DNA from: Saprospiraceae bacterium | GTDB taxonomy: Bacteria; Bacteroidota; Bacteroidia; Chitinophagales; Saprospiraceae | NCBI GenBank assembly: GCA_016719855.1 | Contig: JADJYH010000037.1 | Coordinates: 1-64,000, forward strand | Direction of reading: 5' to 3' | Length of the DNA: 64,000 nt | Part shown: piece after piece, positions 26,506-35,426 of the stretch | Layout: every line of letters begins with the position of its first letter | Numbering within the stretch: the stretch's first letter is position 1 | The notes under the pieces: model-generated | The model's database searches: none | What the model saw: the letters and a program-made list of their open reading frames with translations, nothing else | Told to the model about the DNA's origin: nothing | Translations under genes and position numbers: made by a program

Positions 26506-28155
26506 TTAATCCTCCTTCACGTTCACCCGAATCCTATCCTCTCGGTTTGCCAATTCCCAAGTCGTGTAAAAAATCAACTTACCGATTTGCTCCATTTTCT
26601 CGAACATGATTTTGTCCACCGTGTCGCTCGGCTGGTGGTAGTCCTTGTGCGTACCAGAAAAGTAGAAAATGGACGGGATGCCCTTCCTCGCAAAATTGTA
26701 GTGGTCGCTGCGGTAGTAGAAGCGGTTGGGGTCGTTCTTGGCGTTGAAGGTGTAGTCGAGGTCAAGATGTGCGTACTCGGCGTTGGCCGCCTCGTTGATG
26801 TCGTGCAGCTCGGTGCTGAGTCGGTTCGAGCCGATGACGTAGATGTAGTTTGGGTTGCCATCATGTTTGGGGTCGGTGCGGCCAATCATGTCCACGTTCA
26901 CATCGGCCACCGTGTTTTCGAGCGGAAAAATCGGATGCTCCGAGTAGTATTCAGAGCCGAGCAGCCCCTTCTCCTCGCCGCTCACCAGCAGGAATAGGAT
27001 GCTGCGGCGTGGGCCTTGGCCGTCTTTTTTCGCTTGCGCAAACGCCTGTGCGATGTCCATGACCGTGCTGCTGCCAGAGCCGTTGTCGTCGGCACCGTGG
27101 TAGATGGCGGGGCCTTTTTTGCCCAGGTGGTCGTAGTGGGCGGATACGACGACGACCTCTTTTTTCAATCGTGGGTCGTTGCCTTCGATATAGCCGAGCA
27201 CGTTGGAGCCGAGCAGTTGGCGCTTGTTCTTCTTCTGAACCATGCTCAGGCGACAGGGAAAATCCATGTGTGCGGGCTTGCCGGACTTCTTGATGCCGTC
27301 CCGCAGCTTTGCGAATTTCTTCATCTTTTTGCCCACAATCTCCTTTGCCAACGTGCTGGAAATGAACATGTTGTTGGCGTAACGCCCCTCTGGGTTGCCG
27401 CCCTCGCCCATTCGCATTTCGCTGTTGAGGAGGGTCTTCCGGGCTTCGCCCACCGTCTTTTTGATGTCCGCATCAATGAGCAACACCGTGGCGACGTCGT
27501 GCTGGTGCGCCACTTCGAGCTTTTTGCGCCAGTCGGTTGACCAAGGCGAAAGCTCCGGTGTGCCAGTGAGCCAGGAGTTGCCGTCCTTGTCCACGGGTTC
27601 GTCCATGTAGATGAGGATGGTCTTGTCCGTGAGGTCCTTGCCCTTGTAGTCGCTGTATTTTGGGTCGTCAATGCCATAGCCGAGGAAGATGACCTGACCA
27701 GTGGCGAAGCGCTCCCGGTTAGAATTAGCGCTGGGGAAAGATACAAAGTCGCTCAGGTGGCGATGGCTTTCACCGTTGATGGTCAGCTCGATTTGGCCGT
27801 TGTCCCAGCTTTCGGCGGTGAAGGCGATGTTTTGGAAATACGTGCCGTTGCCTGCCCCTGTGGGGTTCCCGATAGTCGGAAAGCCGAGCTTCTCAAAATG
27901 CGCTGCGATGAACTCAGCGGCCTTGCGCTGTCCCTCCTGCCCGGTTTCCCGCCCCTCGAACTCGTCGGAGGCAAGCACATTGAGGTAGCTCCTCATGTCC
28001 TCAGCAGTGATGGTGGCAGCGTAGGGGGCTGCGTTTGCAGTCGCAGTGAGCAGTGGATGGTCGGGTGGTGTGGTGGCCAGTTCGGGCGACAGTTGCGCCA
28101 GCAAAACAAAGGATGCAAAAACGGACAATGCCGTGGCGAGCAGGTATTTTTTCAT
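26506..28155 (-). CDS. Secreted M28-family zinc aminopeptidase
   Basis: 549 residues. Signal peptide MKKYLLATALSVFASFVLLAQ. An N-terminal region with DEFEGRETGQEGQRKAAEFI leads to a PA-like insert (about 130-330) and the M28 catalytic core. Zinc ligands and active-site residues are visible: SAHYDHLG (His), HGADDNGSG (Asp), VSGEEKGLLGS (Glu pair), VNVDMIGR (Asp) and GTHKDYHQPSDT (His). It removes N-terminal residues from peptides outside the inner membrane, probably for nutrition. It is monocistronic, with repeat arrays at both ends of the gene. Confidence 0.92.
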   Translation of the reverse strand: MKKYLLATALSVFASFVLLAQLSPELATTPPDHPLLTATANAAPYAATITAEDMRSYLNVLASDEFEGRETGQEGQRKAAEFIAAHFEKLGFPTIGNPTGAGNGTYFQNIAFTAESWDNGQIELTINGESHRHLSDFVSFPSANSNRERFATGQVIFLGYGIDDPKYSDYKGKDLTDKTILIYMDEPVDKDGNSWLTGTPELSPWSTDWRKKLEVAHQHDVATVLLIDADIKKTVGEARKTLLNSEMRMGEGGNPEGRYANNMFISSTLAKEIVGKKMKKFAKLRDGIKKSGKPAHMDFPCRLSMVQKKNKRQLLGSNVLGYIEGNDPRLKKEVVVVSAHYDHLGKKGPAIYHGADDNGSGSSTVMDIAQAFAQAKKDGQGPRRSILFLLVSGEEKGLLGSEYYSEHPIFPLENTVADVNVDMIGRTDPKHDGNPNYIYVIGSNRLSTELHDINEAANAEYAHLDLDYTFNAKNDPNRFYYRSDHYNFARKGIPSIFYFSGTHKDYHQPSDTVDKIMFEKMEQIGKLIFYTTWELANREDRIRVNVKED

Positions 28156-28162
28156 TGAAGAA

Positions 28163-28243
28163 GGTTTAGGGGGTTTAGAGGGTTTAGGGGGTTTAGAAAG
28201 GTTCGTACTAAACCACCTAAACCTGCTAAACTTTCTAAACCCA
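28163..28243. repeat. Nonamer repeat arrays in two facing arms upstream of the M28 gene
   Basis: Arm A (28163-28198) has four GGTTTAGGG-type nonamers. Arm B (28208-28243) has four CTAAACC-type nonamers in the opposite orientation. Together they can form an imperfect long hairpin. The array starts 8 bases upstream of the peptidase start, so it lies in its 5' leader. Confidence 0.7.
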
Positions 28244-28370
28244 ATCGCCAGATAGACAGTGTGAATCTTGGTTTTGTTGCGTGGCTTGCGAATTTAAGGC
28301 CATTTTGTGGGCAGGGGTTTTGCATTTGGGGTAAATTGCGGCAATTCTTCTCAACCTTTAAACCTGCATC

Positions 28371-30005
28371 ATGAAAACCCTCATCGCTTCCTTTCTTTTC
28401 CTGTTGGTTTCCAATTTTGTTTTTGGGCAAATTGAGTGGGTGGGCAACCACGACTTCTCGGAAGCGGCCACCGACATCGTGCGCACCTCTCAGGGGCAGT
28501 ACATCTTGGTGCATGGCAACGGAAGTGGCCTCACCGTGTTGGATAACAATGGGGTTATTGTCTTCGAAAAACTGTTGAATGTTTACCAAAACGATAATTA
28601 TCAGCGGATTTCTGATATCATTGAATTGTCAGATTCCTCCATCGTCTTTACTTCCAGTGTGGTGGATTGCGATGTTTTTATTTCCAATTTTTACAAGTTT
28701 GACAAATCATGGAATGAATTGGCCTCCTTCTATCTTTACGACGCCGAAGGCCCTGCTGCAAGATTCAGCGATGATGCCGTTATTTTTAGTGAAAAAGGAT
28801 ATAACCGCCTCGTCAAATTGGACAATTCTGGTGCCCAACAATGGGAGACCAATCTTAACGGGAACAACATCAATGACTTGGTAATTACTGCTGACGACAC
28901 GCTACTGATAGCTTCCGAACAGGGGTTGATAAAGCTAAGTGCATCAGGCGCCTTTGTAGAATCCCTGCCCAACCTAGTTTTTGACCGCCTCGAAATCCTT
29001 TCCAACGGCAATTTTCTTGCACAATTCAACGATGTGCTTTACCTGTACGACCAAGATTTAACGCAGCTCTCCTTTTTTCAACAGCAAGGAGAAGCCATCG
29101 TGGACCTTGCCATCGGCCAAAATGAAATAGCAGTATTGACATCGGCCTTGAAAATCGTCCGGCTTGATATCGGATTGAACCAAACCGACATGACGGTGCT
29201 GACTGGGCAAAACCAAAGTTTTTCGTCAGTAGCATTCGCCGATAATGGATATATGGTGGGTGGCGGCGAACAATACGGCAACGATGACCCCCAAAACGAA
29301 TCGGCCTTCATCAAACAGCTTGCCTTGAACGGCTCCACGGCGAACACGGCCAAAGATGCTGCATTGACGAGTGTGCAACTGGTCGGTTCGCCAACAACTG
29401 TTATCAACTTGTGGGGATTCTATTACGAGGCTATCGTACATGGTTTACAGGTGACCGTTGAAAATGCAGGAACTACCACTATCAACCAGCTGAATGTCAA
29501 TTTTCACCACAATACGACGGTTTTCTTGTGGGAGTGTGCGGAGTTGCAAACTTTTTCTAAGTCATTCGACGACCTCAACCTTCAGCCCGGCGCTTCAATG
29601 GTGCTGGACTGGGGCGACCAATCCCTACTTTTCAATGAAAACCCTGCTGGCAAGGATATCGAACTCTGCATGTGGACCTCCCTCCCCGACCACCAACTCG
29701 AAACCAACAACGACAACGATGTAAGCTGTACGGAGGTGCTGGTGGCTGCCCACGAGCCGTTTCCCATCAGTTTCTCCCATGCCTTCAACCCTGTGGCCGA
29801 CGTGCTTTACCTCGAAATGCAGACCGACGTGGATTACTCCGTCGCTAAGGCCACCATCTTTAATGTTGCCGGGCAAATGGTGTACGCTGAACCCATCACT
29901 GACCAGTTTCAAAACCTTGATTTGAGTTACCTCACCGATGGTGCTTATTTCCTCCAAATCGTATCCGGTGAGCGGGTGGGGTGGGGGAAGTTTGCGAAGT
30001 ATTGA
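28371..30005 (+). CDS. Secreted beta-propeller-like protein with T9SS type A sorting domain
   Basis: 544 residues. Signal peptide MKTLIASFLFLLVSNFVFGQ. Residues about 20-330 contain repeated four-strand-like units (GLTVLDNNGVIVFEKLLN, YNRLVKLDNSGAQQWETNLNGN, GLIKLSASGAFVESLPN) like WD/PQQ-type propeller blades. A CARDB-like segment follows (GLQVTVENAGTTTINQLNVNFHHN). The end (FNPVADVLYLEMQTD ... GAYFLQIVSGERVGWGKFAKY) is a T9SS type A C-terminal domain. It is probably released to or anchored on the cell surface. No catalytic motif is seen. The 3' end lies 125 bases before the subtilase start. Confidence 0.8.
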   Translation: MKTLIASFLFLLVSNFVFGQIEWVGNHDFSEAATDIVRTSQGQYILVHGNGSGLTVLDNNGVIVFEKLLNVYQNDNYQRISDIIELSDSSIVFTSSVVDCDVFISNFYKFDKSWNELASFYLYDAEGPAARFSDDAVIFSEKGYNRLVKLDNSGAQQWETNLNGNNINDLVITADDTLLIASEQGLIKLSASGAFVESLPNLVFDRLEILSNGNFLAQFNDVLYLYDQDLTQLSFFQQQGEAIVDLAIGQNEIAVLTSALKIVRLDIGLNQTDMTVLTGQNQSFSSVAFADNGYMVGGGEQYGNDDPQNESAFIKQLALNGSTANTAKDAALTSVQLVGSPTTVINLWGFYYEAIVHGLQVTVENAGTTTINQLNVNFHHNTTVFLWECAELQTFSKSFDDLNLQPGASMVLDWGDQSLLFNENPAGKDIELCMWTSLPDHQLETNNDNDVSCTEVLVAAHEPFPISFSHAFNPVADVLYLEMQTDVDYSVAKATIFNVAGQMVYAEPITDQFQNLDLSYLTDGAYFLQIVSGERVGWGKFAKY

Positions 30006-30072
30006 CGCAAAAAAAAACACAAGTCAGGTTCACTTAACCCAAAAAACTCCTCCGCTTTTAATCGGTTTCACC

Positions 30073-30080
30073 TACATTTG
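30073..30080 (+). promoter_or_regulatory. Candidate -7 box for the subtilase gene
   Basis: TACATTTG matches TAnnTTTG, 49 bases before the preferred ATG at 30130. No clear -33 TTTG at the right distance. Confidence 0.35.
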
Positions 30081-30129
30081 GCCTACACCACAAATGGCCA
30101 TTTACCATTCATCATTAACCACTGAAAGC

Positions 30130-32181
30130 ATGTACTCATTCACCTACGGCGGCAAAAACGGCGAAACCTTCCAGCTCGCCGAAGCCAAAGACCTCGTCGT
30201 GGTGCGCACCGTCGGCGACGCACCGCTTGAAACACTTTCCCTCTCCTCCCAGTCCCGTGACATCGTGCCGAGCCTGCTGCCCATCGCTGCCTTCCCGGAG
30301 GCCAGCGTGATGGTCTATCGCTGCATCGCCACGGAGGAAAAAACGGCCACGGCCATGCGCAACGCCGCCCGTAAAATCCTCTCGCAAGAGGAGGGTGTCC
30401 GCTTCGCAGGGCGGGTACTTAAAGACCCAGCCACGGGCAGCATCGTCGTTTACACTGAAAACATTTACCTCCAATTCAAGCCCGATTTGCCCAAAAAAGA
30501 TTGCGCAGCAATCATGAAAAAATACGACCTCAAGGTCAAAGAAGACCTCGGCATCACCCCCAACTCCTACTTCGTGGAAGCCCCGGAGGGTACGGGACTT
30601 GGGGTTTTTGAGCTGGCGCAAAACCTGCTCGCACTGCCCCAAGTCGAAGCCTGCCACCCAGAGCTGGTGCGGGAGCGAAGGTTCAAGTCCGTACACCCGA
30701 TGCAATGGCATTTGCGGGAGACACAGGTCAACGGCGTCTCCATCAGCCAGCACGCCAATGTGGAGGCCGCTTGGGAACTCAGCCGGGGCGCTGGCATCAC
30801 CATCGCCGTGCTCGACGACGGGGTGGACACCTCGCACCCGGAGTTCAAGGACAAGGTTGCATTCCCCCGTGATACCGTCACCAACACCGACGACGCCCAG
30901 CCAAAGCACCCCAGCGAACGCCACGGAACTGCCTGCGCCGGGGTGGCCTGCGCCAGTGGCAGCGGCAAGGCCAGTGGCGTGGCGCCCGATGCCAAGCTCA
31001 TGCCCATCCGCCTCGGAAGCATCGGCTCGGTGAGCGAGGCCAAGTCGTTCAAATGGGCCGCCGACAACGGGGCGGACGTGATTTCGTGCAGTTGGGGGCC
31101 GGAGGACGGCGCGTGGTGGAACGCCAACGACCCGCTCCACACCAAGCAGGCCCGCCTGCCCGACAGCGCCAAGGCCGCCATTGACTACGCCGTGGAAAAG
31201 GGGCGGGGCGGCAAGGGCTGCGTTATCACTTGGGCCGCCGGCAACGGCAACGAGGACGTGAAGTTCGACGAATACGCCAGTTACCCGAAGGTCATCGCCG
31301 TGGCCGCCTGCAACGATGCTGGCCGCCGCAGCGTCTATTCCGATTTCGGCGATGCGGTCTGGTGCTGCTTCCCCAGCAACGATTTTTTTGAGCCGAGGCT
31401 CAACCCCGACCGACCAAAAACCCCCGGCATCTGGACGACCGACCGCACCGGGAAGAACGGATACAACAGCGGCGGCATCAATGCCGAGCACCTCGTCGGC
31501 GACTTGGACGGCTACTACACGGCCACTTTCGGCGGCACGTCAAGCGCCTGCCCCGGCGTGGCAGGCACGGTGGCGCTCATGCTCGCTGCCAATCCCGACC
31601 TCACTTGGGAGCAGGTGAAAACCATCATGCGCAACTCCTGCGACCGCATTGACGAGACGATGGGCGCTTACGATGCCAATGGCCACAGCCCCTTCTACGG
31701 CTACGGTCGCCTCAATGCACAGAAGGCCGTGCAGAACGCCATCGCTGCCGGGCAGCCGAAGTCCGATGCGCCAGTTTTCAAGGTAAATGGCTTGGCAAGT
31801 TTCAACAAGACCGCCAATGCGCCGCTGACGAACGATGCCCCCGTTGGCGAATTTGCTGTGCCGGAGCGCCTACTGGGGCTTCAACTAAGCTTGGAGCCGT
31901 TCCACCCAGACCTGCACGTTTCCTACAAATTGATGGTGAAAAACATGGGCGAAACCGCTCCCGCCACAGATGGTGCAGTGGCAAAAACGGCGGACAAGCG
32001 ACGTTCCGTGGTGGGCATTTCTATCTCGCTGGATGGCCCGCTTGCCTCGAAATTAAAGGTGAAATATGCCGTGAAGCTGAAGGGTAAAGCCAAGTGGGTG
32101 GAAGCGGAAAATGGCGCTTGGGTGGGCAGCGGCGATGCGAAAAAGGGGGCGACAGTGGAAGGGGTGCGGGTGTGGATTTGA
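30130..32181 (+). CDS. S8 family subtilisin-like serine protease without signal peptide
   Basis: 683 residues from MYSFTYGGKNGETFQL; a longer in-frame start lacks support. An N-terminal domain of about 215 residues (no signal peptide) precedes the peptidase: catalytic Asp in IAVLDDGVDTSHPEF, His in ERHGTACAGVA, oxyanion Asn in TWAAGNGNED, and Ser in GGTSSACPGVAGTVAL. About 150 C-terminal residues form a beta-rich extension. Lack of a signal peptide and of a T9SS domain suggests a cytoplasmic enzyme, or export by another route. The N-terminal region may be an inhibitory prodomain. The next gene (Uma2-type) is convergent with a 1-base gap. Confidence 0.9.
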   Translation: MYSFTYGGKNGETFQLAEAKDLVVVRTVGDAPLETLSLSSQSRDIVPSLLPIAAFPEASVMVYRCIATEEKTATAMRNAARKILSQEEGVRFAGRVLKDPATGSIVVYTENIYLQFKPDLPKKDCAAIMKKYDLKVKEDLGITPNSYFVEAPEGTGLGVFELAQNLLALPQVEACHPELVRERRFKSVHPMQWHLRETQVNGVSISQHANVEAAWELSRGAGITIAVLDDGVDTSHPEFKDKVAFPRDTVTNTDDAQPKHPSERHGTACAGVACASGSGKASGVAPDAKLMPIRLGSIGSVSEAKSFKWAADNGADVISCSWGPEDGAWWNANDPLHTKQARLPDSAKAAIDYAVEKGRGGKGCVITWAAGNGNEDVKFDEYASYPKVIAVAACNDAGRRSVYSDFGDAVWCCFPSNDFFEPRLNPDRPKTPGIWTTDRTGKNGYNSGGINAEHLVGDLDGYYTATFGGTSSACPGVAGTVALMLAANPDLTWEQVKTIMRNSCDRIDETMGAYDANGHSPFYGYGRLNAQKAVQNAIAAGQPKSDAPVFKVNGLASFNKTANAPLTNDAPVGEFAVPERLLGLQLSLEPFHPDLHVSYKLMVKNMGETAPATDGAVAKTADKRRSVVGISISLDGPLASKLKVKYAVKLKGKAKWVEAENGAWVGSGDAKKGATVEGVRVWI

Positions 32182-32182
32182 T

Positions 32183-32731
32183 TTATTTAAACACTTCGTC
32201 TGCTTTTATCAAAAACCCAGGAATCACAGGCTCTGCCGAGCAAATATCATCGCCTGTGCAAATGGTCATTTGCTTACCACGATAGACGTGTACCTCTTTT
32301 GCTTTTGGGCAAACAAACCAAACAATGGCGACTTTGGCATTGCGGTAGTCCACAAGTTTTTCGTTAAATGTGTTCATATTACAATTGTCAGAAATTACCT
32401 CAATCACCAGCAGCGGTAGTTGGTTGACTTCCCCAAATAATTGACTTTGTTCGTTGGAAAAGAAGGAAATGTTGGGGCTTCTGTATGAATTGCCGAACCA
32501 AGATTCCACCTCTCCATAAAGATCCCCATATCTTCTAGACACTCCTTGGTGTGCTTCAAGACATTTTTTCAGGTTGACAAAAATGTATAAGTTACTTTGG
32601 ATAAATGTCCTTATTGTTTTAACCACTATGCCATCTACCCATTCATATTTAAAGCGGTCTTCCCTACTGCCGTAACGGCGTTCAAATGCTTCCCAACTTA
32701 CTTTTCTACTCGGATACTTTGCTTGGCTCAT
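32183..32731 (-). CDS. Uma2 family (DUF820) restriction-endonuclease-fold protein
   Basis: 182 residues. Landmarks of the family: FKYEWVDGIVV near residue 30 (E-x-x-D/E-G), SPNISFFSN, PLLVIEVISDNCNMNTFNEKLVDYRNAKVAIVWFVCP (the PD-(D/E)xK-like core, with E in LLVIEVIS and K in FNEKL), and a C-terminal IPGFLIKADEVF. The fold is that of PD-(D/E)xK nucleases. Members are abundant in cyanobacteria and Bacteroidetes, and their cellular role is not established. It stands alone between a convergent protease gene and an MFS gene on the same strand. Confidence 0.85.
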   Translation of the reverse strand: MSQAKYPSRKVSWEAFERRYGSREDRFKYEWVDGIVVKTIRTFIQSNLYIFVNLKKCLEAHQGVSRRYGDLYGEVESWFGNSYRSPNISFFSNEQSQLFGEVNQLPLLVIEVISDNCNMNTFNEKLVDYRNAKVAIVWFVCPKAKEVHVYRGKQMTICTGDDICSAEPVIPGFLIKADEVFK

Positions 32732-32770
32732 TGCTAATTCGTTTAAGCAAATGTAGTATTTGATTGAAAA

Positions 32771-34006
32771 TCACGCCCTTAAATCCACCTCAAACAAGTC
32801 CCTCGACTTCCACCAGACCACGCTGACGATGGCCAGGGAAAGCATCCCACCCGCCACCACCGAACGCACTGTGCCGAGCCAACTGGCCGCCATTCCCGAT
32901 TCGAACGCCCCCAGTTCGTTGCTGGCGCTGAGGAAGATGCCGTTTACAGCTCCCACCCTTCCCCGCATCTCATCGGGCACCACCAATTGCAGAATCGTGT
33001 GACGAATGACCACGCTCACCGCATCAAATGCCCCCGTGAAGAACAGTGCTACGATGGACAGCCACAAGTTTTTTGAGAGCGCAAAAACGATGGTGGCTAC
33101 GCCAAAACCGGCCACTGCCAGCAGCATGTTGCGCCAAGCCTTGTCCATGACGGTGGTGCGGGTGAGCACAAACAGGGTCAGCACCGCCCCCACCGACGGG
33201 GCAGCCCGCAGCACGCCGAGCCACTCCGGCCCCACCTTCAGGATGTCGTGGGCGAAGACGGAGAGGATGGCCACCACGCCGCCAAACAACACGGCAAACA
33301 AGTCGAGGGAGATGGAGTAGAGCAACATGCGGGTGCGCCCCACGAAGGCAATGCCCTCTTTTACTTTTTGCAAAATATTGCCCGCCTCTGGGTTCTCCAC
33401 CCGGCGGTCCCGGATGAGCAACAGAAAGAAAAAAACCAGTCCAAACAGGCCAATCACCACGAGGATGGTGTTGCTGAACCCGCCCAAACTGTAAATGAAC
33501 CCACTCACCCCCGGCCCAACGATAGTGCCCGTTTGCCATCCGGCGCTGCCCCAGGTGGCAGCGTTCTCGTAGGCGTGGCGTGGCACCAGCAACGGCTTGA
33601 GCGAGGAGGCGGTTGGCGAAAAAAAGGCGTAAAAACCACCCGTGGCTGCCACCACAGCATAAATCACATACTGCAAACTGCGGGCTGAAGCGGCATCGGT
33701 CAGGTTTTTTGACACAAAAAACAAGGTGAGCGAGCAGGCCGCAATGCCGCTGACGCTCAGGAGCAGGATTTTTTTCTTGCTCAACTTGTCGGCGAGGTGG
33801 CCGCCCAGCAGCGACAGCCCCATGAACGGCAGCGCATACGAAAGCCCCACGAAGGCGATGGATTTGGGGTCGCCCGTCAGCTTATACAACTGGTAGCCGA
33901 TGATGACCTCCTGGATGAGGAAGGCGACTGTGAACAAGAAGTTGGCGGCCATGTAGTACCGAAACTCTGCGAAACGAAAGGCAAGAAATGGGTCTTTTTT
34001 TTGCAC
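32771..34006 (-). CDS. Major facilitator superfamily transporter (MFS_3/EntS-like)
   Basis: 411 residues with about 12 hydrophobic helices. The N-terminal half has AFRFAEFRYYMAANFLFTVAFLIQE, and the loop motif GGHLADKLSKKKILLL after helix 2 is the MFS signature. GPGVSGFIYSLGG and the second-half loop around RAAPSVGAVLTLFV fit the EntS/MFS_3 group of exporters. The substrate is unknown. The start is a GTG; no in-frame ATG lies upstream within the decamer repeat region. It probably acts in the inner membrane as a proton-driven exporter. Confidence 0.85.
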   Translation of the reverse strand: MQKKDPFLAFRFAEFRYYMAANFLFTVAFLIQEVIIGYQLYKLTGDPKSIAFVGLSYALPFMGLSLLGGHLADKLSKKKILLLSVSGIAACSLTLFFVSKNLTDAASARSLQYVIYAVVAATGGFYAFFSPTASSLKPLLVPRHAYENAATWGSAGWQTGTIVGPGVSGFIYSLGGFSNTILVVIGLFGLVFFFLLLIRDRRVENPEAGNILQKVKEGIAFVGRTRMLLYSISLDLFAVLFGGVVAILSVFAHDILKVGPEWLGVLRAAPSVGAVLTLFVLTRTTVMDKAWRNMLLAVAGFGVATIVFALSKNLWLSIVALFFTGAFDAVSVVIRHTILQLVVPDEMRGRVGAVNGIFLSASNELGAFESGMAASWLGTVRSVVAGGMLSLAIVSVVWWKSRDLFEVDLRA

Positions 34007-34017
34007 GGATATTCTTT

Positions 34018-34113
34018 GGTTGATAAGGGTTGATAATAAAGTTGATGAAGGTTGATGGGGCTGTCGTTGTGCGAGAAATCAACCCTTATCAACTTTCATC
34101 AACCCTTATCAAC
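34018..34113. repeat. Decamer repeat arrays in two facing arms upstream of the MFS gene
   Basis: GTTGAT cores start at 34019, 34029, 34041 and 34051. Opposite-orientation ATCAAC cores start at 34078, 34088, 34098 and 34108, a strict 10-base period. The two arms can pair into a long imperfect hairpin in the leader of the MFS gene. Confidence 0.75.
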
Positions 34114-34173
34114 CCCACAGAAGGGGCGAAATTCCCCAAAACCACGAAATGTGGCGGTTTTATTTTTAGGTCT

Positions 34174-34181
34174 TAGCTTTG
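34174..34181 (+). promoter_or_regulatory. Candidate -7 box upstream of the lipoprotein gene
   Basis: TAGCTTTG matches TAnnTTTG on the plus strand, about 224 bases before the ATG at 34405. It would give a long leader. The rest of the gap 34114-34404 shows nothing else recognisable. Confidence 0.3.
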
Positions 34182-34404
34182 CAGCCCGAAATGTCGGGCG
34201 CAGTGCGGCGTGTTGTTTTGTTTGCCGCTCGGGCAACGCCTAGGTTGCGACGGGCGTTTCTTGAAACAAAAAATACCGGGTACAACGGGCGGCGAATAAA
34301 TGACGACCTTAACAAACTACAAACTTTAAAAGCTTTTTGAAACTAAAACTAAACAACAAAGCATGAATTTCAACCTTATCTTTTTGATGAAAGAACCACG
34401 TAGA

Positions 34405-35307
34405 ATGCGATTTTTTATAAAAAATGCGGTGGCGATACTGGCCGTTGCCACACTCGTAATCGCTTGTGACCGGGAAGTGGAACCCACCCCAGCCTACCTG
34501 ACGGTAGAGCCGTTCGAACTGCTTTCCACCAACCCTGGCATGCACGGCAGCGTGTCGCACAAAATTACCCACGCCGACATGTTCATGTTCGACAGCACCG
34601 AAAACAGGAGCATCCAACTGGGTACTTTCGAGCTGCCGACCACCATTCCCGTGCTGAACACCGGCAAGTTCAGTTTGAACGTGGACGCTGTCATCAAGGC
34701 CAATGGCAACTCGTTTTACCTCCAACCCTACCCGTTTTACAAGCGGTTCTCGACGCCCATCAACCTCGCCCCGAACACAGACGAGACCGTGAAACCCACC
34801 ACGGAATATCGAGATGAGGCCGTATTTGAGTTCGTCGAGGACTTTGAAGAAAACGGCGTTCTGTTCAGCGTAGACCGTGACAACGACGACCTCACCGCCC
34901 TCTCCCACACAAACCAAGACGTCTTTGAGGGGCAGTACTCCGGTTTGGTGACGCTCGACACTGCCCATCCGGTCATCGTGGCGCAAACGGCAGACCTGTA
35001 CAGTATTGAATTCAGCACGGCTGGCAAGGTTTACTTGGAACTGAACTACAAAACCGATGTGCCGCTCGAATTTGGCGTCGTGGCCGTTGAGGACAACGGC
35101 TCGGAGGGCGACATCAACTTTGAGTTCGTGGTGCTGGCAAAACCTGAGTGGAACAAAATCTACTTCGACCTCACCGAACTGGTCAGCACTGCGACTACCA
35201 GTCGGTTCGCCCTCATCTTCCGTGGCGGCATCCCCATCGAGGCTGGCAAATACACCCTCAACACCGCCGAAATATTGATGGACAACGTGAAAATGGTGCA
35301 TTTTTAA
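34405..35307 (+). CDS. Lipoprotein of unknown function
   Basis: 300 residues from MRFFIKNAVAILAVATLVIAC, a lipoprotein signal with Cys21 followed by DREVEPTP (acidic, compatible with surface export). In-frame ATGs upstream would place charged residues before the signal. The body is beta-rich with no recognised motif. A segment FEFVEDFEENGVLFSVDRD followed by GQYSGLVTLD and the final strand AEILMDNVKMVHF resembles the jelly-roll carbohydrate-binding-like domains of Bacteroidetes lipoproteins, but this is only an impression. It precedes a sugar-phosphate transferase gene on the same strand, separated by paired heptamer repeats. Confidence 0.65.
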   Translation: MRFFIKNAVAILAVATLVIACDREVEPTPAYLTVEPFELLSTNPGMHGSVSHKITHADMFMFDSTENRSIQLGTFELPTTIPVLNTGKFSLNVDAVIKANGNSFYLQPYPFYKRFSTPINLAPNTDETVKPTTEYRDEAVFEFVEDFEENGVLFSVDRDNDDLTALSHTNQDVFEGQYSGLVTLDTAHPVIVAQTADLYSIEFSTAGKVYLELNYKTDVPLEFGVVAVEDNGSEGDINFEFVVLAKPEWNKIYFDLTELVSTATTSRFALIFRGGIPIEAGKYTLNTAEILMDNVKMVHF

Positions 35308-35313
35308 AAAAAG

Positions 35314-35426
35314 ACTTTGGACGGTAGACATTAGACTTTAGATGGGACTGCTCATTTTGGCATACCTTGAAGACTGGTCTAAAGTCTATCGTCTAAGGTC
35401 TAATGTCTATCATCTATCGTCTCCAT
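35314..35426. repeat. Heptamer repeat arrays in two facing arms, ending at a start codon
   Basis: Arm A (35314-35348) has five units of the ACTTTAG type. Arm B (35378-35426) has seven units of the TCTAAAG/TCTATCG type in opposite orientation. Arm B runs directly into the ATG of the sugar-phosphate transferase gene (35425), so a ribosome would have to start at the base of a possible hairpin. Confidence 0.8.

Noticed and set aside
32183..32731. Restriction-modification or transposase assignment for the Uma2-type gene
   Set aside because: The PD-(D/E)xK fold is shared, but there is no methylase, specificity subunit or transposon end around it.
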